Positions 41,976-51,465 of a stretch of DNA of 64,000 bases are shown piece by piece. How positions within the stretch are numbered: the first letter of the stretch is position 1; each line of letters opens with the position of its first letter. This DNA is from SBAX01 sp964646605 (lineage in GTDB: Bacteria; Planctomycetota; Phycisphaerae; UBA1845): contig CAZYEX010000015.1 in assembly GCA_964646605.1 (NCBI GenBank), positions 1 to 64,000 of the forward strand. Direction: 5' to 3'. Both the position numbers and the translations under genes were made by a program. The notes beneath the pieces were generated by a model. The model did not search any database, was not told the DNA's origin, and saw only the letters and a program-made list of their open reading frames with translations.

Positions 41976-44957
41976 CTAAGTCCGCCGCCGCAGGCACGCT
42001 AAACCGATGAACATCAGCACGACGGGGATCATACCCGCAGCCCCGCACGGTGTCGCGGACCCGCCCGCGCCGCCCGGATGCGTGCCCGGCAGGTCGGGAT
42101 CGCCAGGGTCGATGACCGGGATTCCGGGGTTGACGGTGATGATCCGCGTGGCCGCGGAGCTGACCGTGGTCGCGCCCGAGGTCACTGTGGTCACCGTAGC
42201 GGTAATCGGGATGCGCAAGGCCGCTTCGGTGTCGTTTTCGTAGGTGTGCGTGACCGTCAAGCTGTTGGCCCGCGACCCGTCGCCCAGGTCCCAGACCACG
42301 GACTGCAACGTCCCGGGCAGATTCGTGGCGTCCACGCTGAGGACCACGGAAAACGGCGAGGTGCCCACGTCCTCATCCGAACCGGACGTGCCGGGCAGAC
42401 CGACGATGATGCGAATGTCGCTGGTGCCGATGGGGGCGTCGTCGTCACCCATCTCCGGTCCTTCCACGCGGATCGCGACCTCCGCGTAGCCGGCGTTGCC
42501 ATTGGTGTCATACATGGTCAGCCGGGCGACGAAGGTACGGACCGCCCCGGCCTCGACCACATACGTGTGCGTCGCCGTACGGCTGGTGTCGTCCACGGGA
42601 TTCGCGTCGTCTGTATTAAAGTCCCAGATGGTTCGGCCCTCATCGATGGGAACGGTGCTGACCGCATTGCCCGAGAAGCTGACCCGCAACGGCGAAACGC
42701 CCTCCAACGGTGAAACACTGATGCTCACTGCCGGGCCCGGCGGAGGCGGCGTACCGCCCGTGGCGCCGCCGCTGTCGTCTTCGCCCACCACCACGCCGGA
42801 GTCTACGATGTCGCCGTTGGATTGGGCGGCCACGCCGTACGAATAGCGACCGATTTCGTTTCGGGCATAGATCGCAAGGTACACCTGTTCGCCGATGTTG
42901 GGGGCCGTGAACGATGCACACTGCTCGGCCCCGGTCGCGCACCCTCCTGGAACCGACGCGTCGCAGCTCAGTCCGCAGCCCACTCCGATCACTTGTGCCC
43001 CGCCCGGAAGACCTTGAACATCCGAGCCGCAGTTCGCCTGCCGTGAGTCGTAACAAGCCCCGTCCTCGGGGATGAAATCAAACGGCGTACGATTGGAGAG
43101 CGCTAGAAACTCGGTGGTGCCGATGTTTTGTTTCCAGCGCAGGAAGTTTCCTTCCACGCGGACGTTGGCGGCGCGGTCCGGCCACGTGAAACCGCCGTTG
43201 GTCAGCGTCTGCTGCGCCGCTTCGACCGCGCCGATCTTGTTGTCTCCGCCGCCTCCGGCGTTAATGCGACCGTAGCCGTAGAAAAGGCTTCGGTTGGTGA
43301 TCCCGTGATAGTCGGCGTCCTCGGGCGTGACCTTGTCCGTGGTGTGCTCCAGAATCAATCGTACGTCCGTCGCGGTCAACATGGGATTGACGGACAGGAC
43401 CAGACCGGCCACGCCCGCGGCGATCGGGCACGCCGCCGATGTGCCGCCGAAAAACTGCGTATACTTGCCTTCCGTGTCCGCGTCTCGCACGTCGGAGCCG
43501 ACAACCACGCCCCCGTCGTTGATTCCCGGATCGATCAAGGTGTCGGTGTTGTCGGTGGTGAAGATCCCCGGGCGGGCGAAGTCATTGCTGGGGGCCATGA
43601 TGTCGACCGTCGTGCCATAGTTACTGTACACCGCAAGGACGTCGAGATCGTTCGTGGCTCCTACCCCGATCACCTCAGGGACGCCGGAGAGATGGAACCC
43701 AGGCTCAATCTGCAGGCCCTCGTTTCCCGCGGCGAACAAGATCACCATCCCCAGCGGGTCGTCGTCGCCGTCGCCATCCAGGTCGCCCTTGTTTCGCCCC
43801 TCGTGGAATGCCAGTTGGATGATGTCCACGATCACCTCGGCGTTGGGGATACCCGGGAAAAAACTCCAACTGTTAATGTGGACATCTACGTTCTGTTCGC
43901 GGGCGAAGTTGAAGGCTCGCGCGATTTCCAAGTCGCTGGTGACGTCCTCCAGCCCGCGCGTGGCCGTGAACTCAGCGTCGAACGCAACGCCCCGCCCGCC
44001 CAAGGCGTTCCCCCGTCCGACGGCCAACCCCATAACAGAGGTCGCGTGGTTGTCGTTGACCACCTTGGGACGAGGATCGTCCGCCCCCTCGGTGCCGGGC
44101 TCGAGCGTGGCATCCTGCCCGAACCCGATGTAATTCTCGCGAAGGTCCTCATGGTCCACGTCGCAACCGGTGTCGTAGATTCCAAAGCGAACACCTTCGC
44201 CTGTTGTGATCTCCCAAGCCTCCGGCGCGTCGATGTCCACGTCGACGGTTCCGCCGCGTTGTCCGGTGTTGTTCAGGTGCCATTGGCGGCTGTAGAACGG
44301 GTCGGAGGGAACGACTTGGTGCCGGACCGTCGGACGGCGCAGGTTGGGCTGGGACCAGAGGACTCGAGGGTCGCCAGCCAGGGCTTCGGCCATGTCCACC
44401 TCGCCCCCGTCCTCGTCCGCCGGGCGAAGAAGAAACACGTCCGGCTGACCTTGGACCGGTTCGACCGCAACGACGCCGTGATCGCGCCAGAGTTGTTCTC
44501 GCTGCTCGGCGGAAAGTCCGCCCCGCACCTTCGCCACGGAGGTCCCCGTTCCGACGGCTGGAGTGCTCACGCCCTCAAAGCGATAAATGGGTCGAACCTC
44601 CGTCACGGAGGGATCGGCCTGAATGTCGGCGCGGCGCTTCGCTTTCGTCTGCGACAGCGTCAGAAGTTTGGCCCGCGCCGTGGGAGCGTGCTTGAAGTCC
44701 TCGAGTGTCCCGACTCCGGCGTCGGCCAGACGGCGGGCGCAAGCCCCGGATTCCGCGCAGTGCCGGAGCACCACCCCGTATTCCGAGGCCGACTGCGTCA
44801 TGCGGATTTTCCGTCCGTCGCGCATGACGTACGAACGTTCTTTGCCCGCATCGCCCGGCTCGCCGAAAGAACTTCCGCCGAGCGCCATCGCCAGTCCCAT
44901 CGCCCAGACGAACCGCCGAGCGAGATTACACCGTAGGGTCATGAGTTTGTTCACCAT
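41976..44957 (-). CDS. Secreted subtilisin-family (S8) protease with PKD domains and C-terminal anchor
   Basis: The ATG at 44957 gives 993 residues with a signal peptide (RRFVWAMGLAMALGGSSFG). A propeptide-like region (40-220) leads into the S8 domain: Asp in FGIYDTGCDVDHEDL, His in NDNHATSVMGLAVG, Ser in FFGGTSAACPIAAGVAGL. Two PKD-type beta domains follow, marked by TATHTYVVEAG and VVWDLGDGSRANS. The end is a glycine-rich linker, a cysteine (ATPCGAAG), a hydrophobic helix and RRRT, an arrangement like other C-terminal sorting signals such as MYXO-CTERM. It is likely a cell-surface protease. It is first in its operon. Confidence 0.93.
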   Translation of the reverse strand: MVNKLMTLRCNLARRFVWAMGLAMALGGSSFGEPGDAGKERSYVMRDGRKIRMTQSASEYGVVLRHCAESGACARRLADAGVGTLEDFKHAPTARAKLLTLSQTKAKRRADIQADPSVTEVRPIYRFEGVSTPAVGTGTSVAKVRGGLSAEQREQLWRDHGVVAVEPVQGQPDVFLLRPADEDGGEVDMAEALAGDPRVLWSQPNLRRPTVRHQVVPSDPFYSRQWHLNNTGQRGGTVDVDIDAPEAWEITTGEGVRFGIYDTGCDVDHEDLRENYIGFGQDATLEPGTEGADDPRPKVVNDNHATSVMGLAVGRGNALGGRGVAFDAEFTATRGLEDVTSDLEIARAFNFAREQNVDVHINSWSFFPGIPNAEVIVDIIQLAFHEGRNKGDLDGDGDDDPLGMVILFAAGNEGLQIEPGFHLSGVPEVIGVGATNDLDVLAVYSNYGTTVDIMAPSNDFARPGIFTTDNTDTLIDPGINDGGVVVGSDVRDADTEGKYTQFFGGTSAACPIAAGVAGLVLSVNPMLTATDVRLILEHTTDKVTPEDADYHGITNRSLFYGYGRINAGGGGDNKIGAVEAAQQTLTNGGFTWPDRAANVRVEGNFLRWKQNIGTTEFLALSNRTPFDFIPEDGACYDSRQANCGSDVQGLPGGAQVIGVGCGLSCDASVPGGCATGAEQCASFTAPNIGEQVYLAIYARNEIGRYSYGVAAQSNGDIVDSGVVVGEDDSGGATGGTPPPPGPAVSISVSPLEGVSPLRVSFSGNAVSTVPIDEGRTIWDFNTDDANPVDDTSRTATHTYVVEAGAVRTFVARLTMYDTNGNAGYAEVAIRVEGPEMGDDDAPIGTSDIRIIVGLPGTSGSDEDVGTSPFSVVLSVDATNLPGTLQSVVWDLGDGSRANSLTVTHTYENDTEAALRIPITATVTTVTSGATTVSSAATRIITVNPGIPVIDPGDPDLPGTHPGGAGGSATPCGAAGMIPVVLMFIGLACLRRRT

Positions 44958-45065
44958 GCCGCAGCCTTTGGGTTGTGAGATCGGTCCGTCGCCGGGTCGA
45001 CCTACACCGTGGAGTAGCCGCCTGGGCGAGCGCATCAGCCCCCGCCCAGCCACCGGCGTCACCAA

Positions 45066-45174
45066 CCACCATTCTTGGGGAGCCTAAGAGACGTGTCAAG
45101 GCAACGATCCGGGTCCAGAAACCCTGCGCTAGACGCGACTCGGAGCTTTCGCCGCAGCGGCGCCGACTCCGTGC
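45066..45174. other. Short gap between the subtilase and amrS genes
   Basis: Both flanking genes are on the minus strand. Nothing beyond a possible subtilase promoter can be seen; no strong -35/-10 pair was found. Confidence 0.4.
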
Positions 45175-46323
45175 CTACCCGCATCGCTCATCCACCACGG
45201 CCACGGGCAGGGGGATTCCCGCTCCGTAGGTACGATCGGGCGGGTCGTCCTCCCACACGCCGGGGATGCGCGTCGCGCAGAACGGACAGGCCGGACCTTT
45301 CATGCGGTTCTCCTCGACCACGAATCCGCGGCGGCGGATGAGCAGCTTTTCGCACGAGGGGCAGTAGGTGTTCTCACGCGTCCCCACTCCCCCGGCGATG
45401 TTGCCGGGATAGACGTAGCGCAGTCCCGCGGCCTTGCCGAAGTCGTAGGCGCGGATCAGCGTCGAGGCCGGCGTGCGCGGCGGGTCGGTCATCTTGTAGT
45501 CGGGGTGAAAGGCCGTCACGTGCCACGGAATGTCACACGAAACCCCCGCCAGAAAACCCGCGATGCCTTTCAACTCCTCGTCCCCGTCGTTGAATCCGGG
45601 GATCACCAATGTCACGACCTCCACCCAGAAGTCCATCTGCTTGAGCAGCTTGATCGTCTCGAGAATGTTCGCCAGAACTCCGCCCAGCTTGCGATAGTTC
45701 TTGTCGTCGAACCCCTTGAGGTCCACCTTGTAGAGGTCCACGAAGGGCCGGATGAACTCCAGCACCTCGGGCGTGGCGTTGCCGTTGCTGACGAACCCGC
45801 AGACGATGCCCTCGGCGCGGGCCAGCTTGAAAATCTCCACGGCCCAGTCCGCCGTAATCAGCGGCTCGTTGTACGTGCTCACCATCACCGGGGTCTTGGT
45901 TCGCACGGCGAGCTCGATCAGCCGTTCCGGTGACGCGAAGTTGGGCCTCGCCACCGCCGCATCGTCGCGCAGCGCCTGACTCGTCACCCAATTCTGGCAA
46001 TAGCCGCAATGCAGATCGCACCCCAGCATCCCAAAGGAAAGCACGTCGCGCGCCGGATAGGCGTGATAGAACGGTTTCTTCTCGATGGGATCGATCTGCA
46101 CCCCGGCCACGTACCCCGACGGAGCGCGAAGCTCGCCGTTCGTATTGAACCGCACGCGGCACACGCCGCTGCGCCCCGGCTGAATCAAGCAACGATGCCC
46201 GCACGCCAGACATCGAACGTCGCCGCTCTCGCCGCGTACCACCAGTTGCGGCGCCGAGGGCATGGTGTTCTCGGCCAGAAGCTCTTTCAGACGAATCGAC
46301 GCAGGACTCGTGAGCGTGCCCAT
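45175..46323 (-). CDS. amrS: AmmeMemoRadiSam system radical SAM enzyme
   Basis: The 382-residue protein has the radical SAM cluster motif CDLHCGYCQNW (CxxxCxxC) around residue 100. It is preceded by VRCLACGHRCLIQPGRSGVC, a cysteine-rich block typical of AmrS. Further family marks are DLYKVDLKGFDDKNYRKLGG, IPWHVTAFHPDYKM, and a C-terminal zinc-like CPSCEKLLIRR with CPFCATRIPG. The partner proteins AmrA and AmrB of the AmmeMemoRadiSam group are not in the window. The ATG follows a GGGAGG ribosome site. Confidence 0.92.
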   Translation of the reverse strand: MGTLTSPASIRLKELLAENTMPSAPQLVVRGESGDVRCLACGHRCLIQPGRSGVCRVRFNTNGELRAPSGYVAGVQIDPIEKKPFYHAYPARDVLSFGMLGCDLHCGYCQNWVTSQALRDDAAVARPNFASPERLIELAVRTKTPVMVSTYNEPLITADWAVEIFKLARAEGIVCGFVSNGNATPEVLEFIRPFVDLYKVDLKGFDDKNYRKLGGVLANILETIKLLKQMDFWVEVVTLVIPGFNDGDEELKGIAGFLAGVSCDIPWHVTAFHPDYKMTDPPRTPASTLIRAYDFGKAAGLRYVYPGNIAGGVGTRENTYCPSCEKLLIRRRGFVVEENRMKGPACPFCATRIPGVWEDDPPDRTYGAGIPLPVAVVDERCG

Positions 46324-46366
46324 GTGCGACCTCCCAACGCCATCTTGCCCAGACCCCCCTCCCTCT

Positions 46367-46372
46367 ATTATA
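46367..46372 (-). promoter_or_regulatory. TATAAT -10 hexamer upstream of amrS
   Basis: A perfect TATAAT on the minus strand lies 44 bp before the amrS start codon. No good -35 match is found at 16-18 bp, so this is a weak call. Confidence 0.3.
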
Positions 46373-46444
46373 CCGTGCCGCGAGGATCATGGTGGATTGC
46401 GGCCTGGCGGCGAATCGAAATAATCCGTGCCCGCGGGTGGACGA

Positions 46445-47335
46445 ATGATCTACGCCTTTATCGTTGCCGTGCTTTCGCTGATCGGCGCGGCCGTTCCGCT
46501 GCGGTTCCGGCTGGGCCACGCCGGTTTGCAGGTGTATCTAAGCTTGGCCGCCGGGGCCTTGCTCGGGGCGGCGCTTTTCCACCTTCTCCCCGAAGCGTCG
46601 GAGCACATTCACGGCGGATTCGGCGTGCCCGCCGTACTCGGCATCGGAGCGGTCTTCTTTCTGCAGCGTTATCTCGCCCCCCACAGCCACGAACCGCTGG
46701 ACGTACACGGACATACCCACGACCATGAAAAATCCCACGGAGACCACGACCACTCGCACGCTCACGCCCGGCCTTCGGTGACGGGTTTGGTGGCGATCCT
46801 GGCTCTTGCCATCCATTCCTTTTTCGACGGCGTGGCCATCGGCGCCGCGACGGGCGGATTCGACGCCGCCGGTGGATCGGTGGGTGTGGCCGTGTTTCTA
46901 TCGGTGCTCATTCACAAGCCGATGGATGGTCTCTCGGTGTCCGTTCTGCTACTGAACTCCGGGGCAAGCGTTCGGACGCTGTGGATGGTGCAGGGGCTCT
47001 ACGCCGCATTGGTTCCCGTCGGCGCCCTCGCCTTCATCCTCACCCGCGGGGTGATTGCCGAACCATCGGCGTTCGTGGGATACACCCTGGCCTTCAGCGC
47101 GGGCACCTTCCTGGCCATCGCCCTCACCGACCTGCTTCCCGAGTTGCACTTCCACGCCCACGACCGGCACAAGCTCTCCGCGGCCCTGCTCACCGGCCTG
47201 CTGGTGATGTGGTTGACCAGCCAAATCGGCCATCGCGACGACCATAACCATGCGGACCCGGGAGCCGCGATCCAACCTACCGATGTTTCCCATTACGCCC
47301 AGTCTGAGTATCGGACCTTCGCAGTATTGTCGTAA
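46445..47335 (+). CDS. ZIP-family divalent metal transporter
   Basis: The ATG at 46445 gives 296 residues with about eight membrane helices. The central loop (about 78-112) is histidine-rich (HSHEPLDVHGHTHDHE, then DHDHSHAH), as in ZIP transporters. The metal-path helices contain HSFFDGVAIGAA (TM4) and HKPMDGLSVSVLL (TM5), with LTDLLPELHFHAHD later. It probably imports zinc or another divalent cation. It is divergent from amrS with a 120-bp gap. Confidence 0.92.
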   Translation: MIYAFIVAVLSLIGAAVPLRFRLGHAGLQVYLSLAAGALLGAALFHLLPEASEHIHGGFGVPAVLGIGAVFFLQRYLAPHSHEPLDVHGHTHDHEKSHGDHDHSHAHARPSVTGLVAILALAIHSFFDGVAIGAATGGFDAAGGSVGVAVFLSVLIHKPMDGLSVSVLLLNSGASVRTLWMVQGLYAALVPVGALAFILTRGVIAEPSAFVGYTLAFSAGTFLAIALTDLLPELHFHAHDRHKLSAALLTGLLVMWLTSQIGHRDDHNHADPGAAIQPTDVSHYAQSEYRTFAVLS

Positions 47336-47750
47336 CCGCAGTGGCGGTGGGGCGATAACACGTTCTCATTGCAACGGTGATCGCCCATTCGAATTGCCCT
47401 GCGTAGCCCCAAGTTAACGCTTGCGATTTCGTCCACCTTCGACTACACTGCGAAGCAGAGTTCACGTGTGTTGCCGAGGACTGCCCAAGAGGGACCGAAC
47501 AGCATCTCCTCTGTGGATTCGGCGTATGTCGATCTGCGGGCAACGTTGCATCAGCGCGTAGCACCAGGTTCGTTCGCGAGTCTGGATGGCGCGATCGCGC
47601 TTTCCTTCGATCGCCAAGGATGAGGCTCGACGGCGGGCGACGCGGCTACGCGCCGACGCCGGCAACCTGCGTAGAACCAGGGGAGGCGGCTGTGCCGTAG
47701 GCACGGGCCCTTACAGTGCCAAGCCGCCCCTATTGAGGAGAGTCGACTCC
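47336..47750. other. Long leader/intergenic region before the surface lipoprotein gene
   Basis: No gene is seen in this 415-bp gap, although an open frame enters from 47586. Near its end is a structured element (47685-47728) followed by a GAGGAG ribosome site at 47735-47740. Confidence 0.5.
47685..47728 (+). promoter_or_regulatory. Predicted leader RNA with alternative hairpins
   Basis: GGCGGCT (47685-47691) pairs with AGCCGCC (47722-47728). Inside, GGCAC (47700-47704) can pair with GTGCC either at 47692-47696 or at 47716-47720. These choices exclude each other. The structure ends six bases before the Shine-Dalgarno sequence. It matches no riboswitch class that I recognise. Confidence 0.4.
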
Positions 47751-50615
47751 ATGAAGATGCACACATCGAAATCGCGCCGGACCCTTTGGTGTCGCGGAGC
47801 CGTTTGCACAATGGTCTCCGCCGCTCTGACCTTGCCACAGGGGTGCGGCAACCCTTTCCTAGGGTTGGAGGACTACCAACGAGATTTGCTTTTCTTCGGC
47901 GCTCTGGCCGCCGCCCTGCTACGGGACAACGGTCTAGTTGCGGGTTCCGAGGACACCAATCCTCCGCCGACAGGTGACGAGCCGGCGCCAAGCCCACTGC
48001 CCGGCGCCGACGGGCTGAACTGTTGGGACGCAAACGGCAACGGCCAAGGCGACGCCGACGAGGACATCAACGGCGACGGCGCCTTCAATGCGCTGGACTG
48101 CCAAGGCGCGGACGGCGGCGATGGCGCGGACGGCGCCGCGGGCACTACGGGAACGGACGGCGCGGATGGCGCGGCGGGCGCCACCGGTCCCCAAGGCCCA
48201 ACCGGTCCTGTTGGCCCGCCCGGTTCGTCGGGTCCGTCCGGATCTGCCGGTGCGCAGGGTTCCCAAGGTCCGCAAGGTCCTCCCGGCCCGGAGTTTTTCG
48301 ATATGGTCGTCGATGACTTTTTCGGAAACGCCGAAGGAAATTCGATGCCCGTCGTTCTGATACGGATTGACGAGCCGATCCTGGGCGACTACGACTGGGA
48401 CGCGGCGAGCGACTTCGCTCCGGCCCTGGCCTATCGCATCGCGGTTCCAAAATCGTACGACGCCGGCAACGACGTCACCATGCGTCTCTTCTTCTTCCGC
48501 ACCGGAAGATACAACGGCGACTGCCTCATTTTCAGCCTCGACGCCCGGCGACTTCGCAACAACGAGCCGGGTCCCCAGTGCTACGGCGGTGACGCCCAGG
48601 ACCGTTGTGAGGGCGGACGCCGGTGGATCAGCATCACGCCGCCGCTCCTCAACGGACCGACGGGCGGAAACGGGCTCAACTCCGGCGTGTACATGGTGGT
48701 CGATCTGCCCATCAACTCCGCCGCGGGCTTGAACCTCCCCAACGACTTGCGAGTCACCGATTTCCTGGCCTTCGAGCTTGGCACGTACCAGGATGACGGC
48801 GGGCAATACGAGATCCTCGGCGTGGAGTTCTTCGAGTCCGCGGCGGGAACGGCGCGGACCGCGGGCGGACGGATTTTCTTCCCCGATGAAGACCCCGTTT
48901 GTCCTTGCGTGGGTGACGGTCCGGACTGCAACGAAAACGGGCAGACCGACGACTGCGACCTTGAGACGGGAGTCAGCGCCGACTGCAACGAGAACCGCGT
49001 GCCCGACGAGTGCGACATCGCCTTCGGTCAGGATCGCACCGGCGGTCCGGTCATCATCGGCGGCGACGACGCCGACGACCACGGTGAAGTCGACAAGGAC
49101 GGCAACGATGACGGTTGGCTCTACATCCAGGACGGATTCAACCTCATCGGTCCCCAGGTCGCCAACGGGGACAAGATCGCGGTCTGCCTGGGCTGCAATT
49201 CCGAGGGCGGGTTCACCCAGATCCGCGACGCGTTTGAGTCCGGGTTCAACCTCTCCGCGCTGCCGGGGCAGGGTTGGACGAGCGCCGTCATCACCGGCCC
49301 CGCACCCGTCGCCGACTTCTTCGGCGGCGTAGGGCAGCCCAACGTCCACAACGCCGGCATCATCTACATGCCCGCGCACAGCGAACACGAAAGCAAGGAA
49401 GGCGAGTTCGTCCTGCGTATTTCCGATGCCGAAATGGCAGTCATCAACGTCAACGCCTCGGTGATCAATGGCTTCATCGCGGACGGCGGCGGACTCTTTG
49501 CCCACGATCAGAGCGAGACCGCGGGCGGATTCGGCTGGTTGGAGACCTTCCTGCCCGGACTCGACGTCAACGACGCCGGCGACGGCGGATGCGACGAGGA
49601 CACGCTGGCCCTAAGCCCGGCCGGGGCCAAGTCCTTCCCCAGCCTCAACGATGAGATCGTGTCGAACGCCACGCCGTGGCACAGTTGGTTCTCCGGGGAC
49701 CTCGGCGGCCTGCGCGTCCTGGTACACGGATTCTGCGACACCCAAAACGAGACCGAACCGGTCATCATCGGCGGAGCCCAGGTGCAGATCGGCGGCTCCA
49801 AGGACTGCAACCACAACGGCATTCCCGACGAATGCGAGGTCTGCCGCCCCGTCGCCGCCATCGAAACTTGCCTGCCCGACTGCAACGAGAACCGCGCGCC
49901 TGACTCGTGCGAGATCGAATCCGGCGACGCCGCGGACTGCGACGCCAACGGCCGGCCCGACGAGTGCGACCCCGACGGCGACGGGGACGGGATACCCGAC
50001 GCCTGTGAACCGCCGTGCGTGTGCCACACGGACATTGAGGTCGTCTGCCAGATCGACGCCGATTCCGTCGCCAGCGAGGGCGTGATCGTCCACTTCGACC
50101 CGCCCACGGTGGTCGCGGGGTGCACCTTCGGTTGTCTGGACACCCACGAAACGGCAGGCGACAAGTTGTGCAGCGTGGCGTGCGACCGGCTGTCGGGGAA
50201 TTACTTCCCCGTGGGCGAAACGACGGTGACCTGCCGGTCGTATGGAACGGGAGACCACGCAGACGCCGGAACCCCGGTGGACGAGTGCTCCTTCACCATC
50301 GCCGTAGTTCCCATTCGCGAGGCCTGTTTCGGCGCCTTTGGCGGCACGTACCAGGTCGGTGACGTCGTCGGCAACGTGCTCGGACAAATGTCCACCGACG
50401 GGTCGCTGACCATCACTTTCCTCGGGGTGCTCGGCGACGTGGACATCACCGCCCAGGGCGCCGTCTCGACCTGCGGACACGTACAGGCGACCACCAAGGG
50501 CGTAACCGTCCAGGGTAGCCTGTCGCAGAGTCATGGATGCCAAGCATATGGCAGTTTCTTCATCGACGACGGTCCGACGGGAACGTGGAACGTGACCTTC
50601 AACGCCGCCAACTAG
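47751..50615 (+). CDS. Large surface lipoprotein with collagen-like and DCNxNxxPDECD repeats
   Basis: The ATG at 47751 (MKMHTSKSRRTLWC) follows GAGGAG and gives 954 residues. A hydrophobic segment ends in the lipobox LPQGC. After an acidic calcium-binding-like stretch (DANGNGQGDADEDINGDG) comes a collagen-like Gly-X-Y run of about 20 triplets (GPQGPTGPVGPPGSSGPSG and neighbours). Next is a beta-rich domain, then repeated aspartate/asparagine/cysteine motifs (DCNENGQTDDCD, DCNENRVPDECD, DCNHNGIPDECE, DCDANGRPDECD, DGDGDGIPDACE) that are common in planctomycete surface proteins and resemble thrombospondin type-3 or dockerin calcium loops. An HYR-like domain is near the C-terminus. The protein is likely anchored outside the cell and calcium-stabilised; its ligand is unknown. 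Confidence 0.88.
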   Translation: MKMHTSKSRRTLWCRGAVCTMVSAALTLPQGCGNPFLGLEDYQRDLLFFGALAAALLRDNGLVAGSEDTNPPPTGDEPAPSPLPGADGLNCWDANGNGQGDADEDINGDGAFNALDCQGADGGDGADGAAGTTGTDGADGAAGATGPQGPTGPVGPPGSSGPSGSAGAQGSQGPQGPPGPEFFDMVVDDFFGNAEGNSMPVVLIRIDEPILGDYDWDAASDFAPALAYRIAVPKSYDAGNDVTMRLFFFRTGRYNGDCLIFSLDARRLRNNEPGPQCYGGDAQDRCEGGRRWISITPPLLNGPTGGNGLNSGVYMVVDLPINSAAGLNLPNDLRVTDFLAFELGTYQDDGGQYEILGVEFFESAAGTARTAGGRIFFPDEDPVCPCVGDGPDCNENGQTDDCDLETGVSADCNENRVPDECDIAFGQDRTGGPVIIGGDDADDHGEVDKDGNDDGWLYIQDGFNLIGPQVANGDKIAVCLGCNSEGGFTQIRDAFESGFNLSALPGQGWTSAVITGPAPVADFFGGVGQPNVHNAGIIYMPAHSEHESKEGEFVLRISDAEMAVINVNASVINGFIADGGGLFAHDQSETAGGFGWLETFLPGLDVNDAGDGGCDEDTLALSPAGAKSFPSLNDEIVSNATPWHSWFSGDLGGLRVLVHGFCDTQNETEPVIIGGAQVQIGGSKDCNHNGIPDECEVCRPVAAIETCLPDCNENRAPDSCEIESGDAADCDANGRPDECDPDGDGDGIPDACEPPCVCHTDIEVVCQIDADSVASEGVIVHFDPPTVVAGCTFGCLDTHETAGDKLCSVACDRLSGNYFPVGETTVTCRSYGTGDHADAGTPVDECSFTIAVVPIREACFGAFGGTYQVGDVVGNVLGQMSTDGSLTITFLGVLGDVDITAQGAVSTCGHVQATTKGVTVQGSLSQSHGCQAYGSFFIDDGPTGTWNVTFNAAN

Positions 50616-51465
50616 ACGGCGGCGGGCCGCGAAGATGGGCGGTCGGCAGAATTCTGACATTTGGAACCTTCGCCGGGCCGGGCGCGTGCATCGCCCCGGC
50701 CCGGCGCGCTTCTGCTACGCGCCGCCGTCCGCCTCTCCCGGCCCGCAGGGGACTGGTCCCGGAGCGCGCCACCCACCAGGGGCGGCGCTACCGCGGTCCG
50801 CACAGCGCCCCCTACCTACCTGGTCATTGGTAGTTGGTCATTCGTAACTTGTCGCCCGCCGCGACCGATTGGCGCTTTCCGATTCTCGATTTTCGAACGC
50901 CTGTTGCCGATTGCCAATTTCCAAATTGCCGACTGCCAGTCAGAACCCGGAGCGCCAGCGACGGGTCCCTGACCCTGTAAGGGTCCACGACAATAGCCGT
51001 GGGTCGCATCCCGACGCCCTTCGGGACGCCCCCCACGGAATGCGTCCCCCCAAAAAACCTCCCCCCTTGCAAAGGGGGGACCGAGAGGGGTTCATTTGCA
51101 GCGCGCGCCCGCCGCTTCTCACGAGTCCCCGCGCACTGGGAAACGGTTTTTCAACGGCCCCACAGTCACCGGTTCTCGCTTACGAATGATCGCTCCCCAA
51201 GCCCAGTCCGACCGAGCGCCCGGCGCGTTATCTAGGTTGGATGAACACCCCTCGCCCATGCCGCGTTGGTCGCCGTTCCGTCGCCCTCGCCCCCTGTCCA
51301 GCGCCGCCCCTCCGCCAATTGGAAACTGGAAATCGGCAATCCCCCTGCCTCTCCGGACCGCCTCGCGCAAAAAAGATTTCCAAACGAACCCATTCGAAAG
51401 TGTCGCTGCACAGCGAAACCCGCTTGGCGGCCTCAGATCTGGGTTTGCTGCGGATTTCGCCTCCC
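50616..51465. repeat. 850-bp intergenic region packed with several repeat families
   Basis: No gene is supported. Elements seen: an imperfect CGCCACC-type hairpin element at about 50767-50800, related to one inside the gene at 60267. Heptanucleotide arrays at 50821-50855 (TGGTCAT, TGGTAGT, TGGTCAT) and about 50881-50945 (GATTGCC, AATTTCC and related). The CCCGGAGCGC element at 50943-50965. A perfect hairpin CCCCCCTT / AAGGGGGG at 51061-51079. Copy 2 of the ~200-bp repeat at 51187-51378. Confidence 0.85.
51187..51378. repeat. ~200-bp dispersed direct repeat, copy 2
   Basis: This is the counterpart of 36389-36586 and shares TCGCTCCCC, GCGTTATCTAGGTTGGATGA, CCCTCGCCCATGCCGCG, a heptanucleotide core (AATTGGA, AACTGGA, AATCGGC) and the CGCGCAAAAAA end. 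No intron follows this copy; the sequences diverge right after the A-run. Confidence 0.9.

Noticed and set aside
43128..44936. 602-codon plus-strand frame opposite the subtilase
   Set aside because: The catalytic triad and PKD domains are on the minus strand; the plus frame is a compositional shadow.
46367..46395. Full sigma-70 promoter for amrS
   Set aside because: Only the TATAAT is good; no -35 match at proper distance, so only the hexamer is listed with low confidence.
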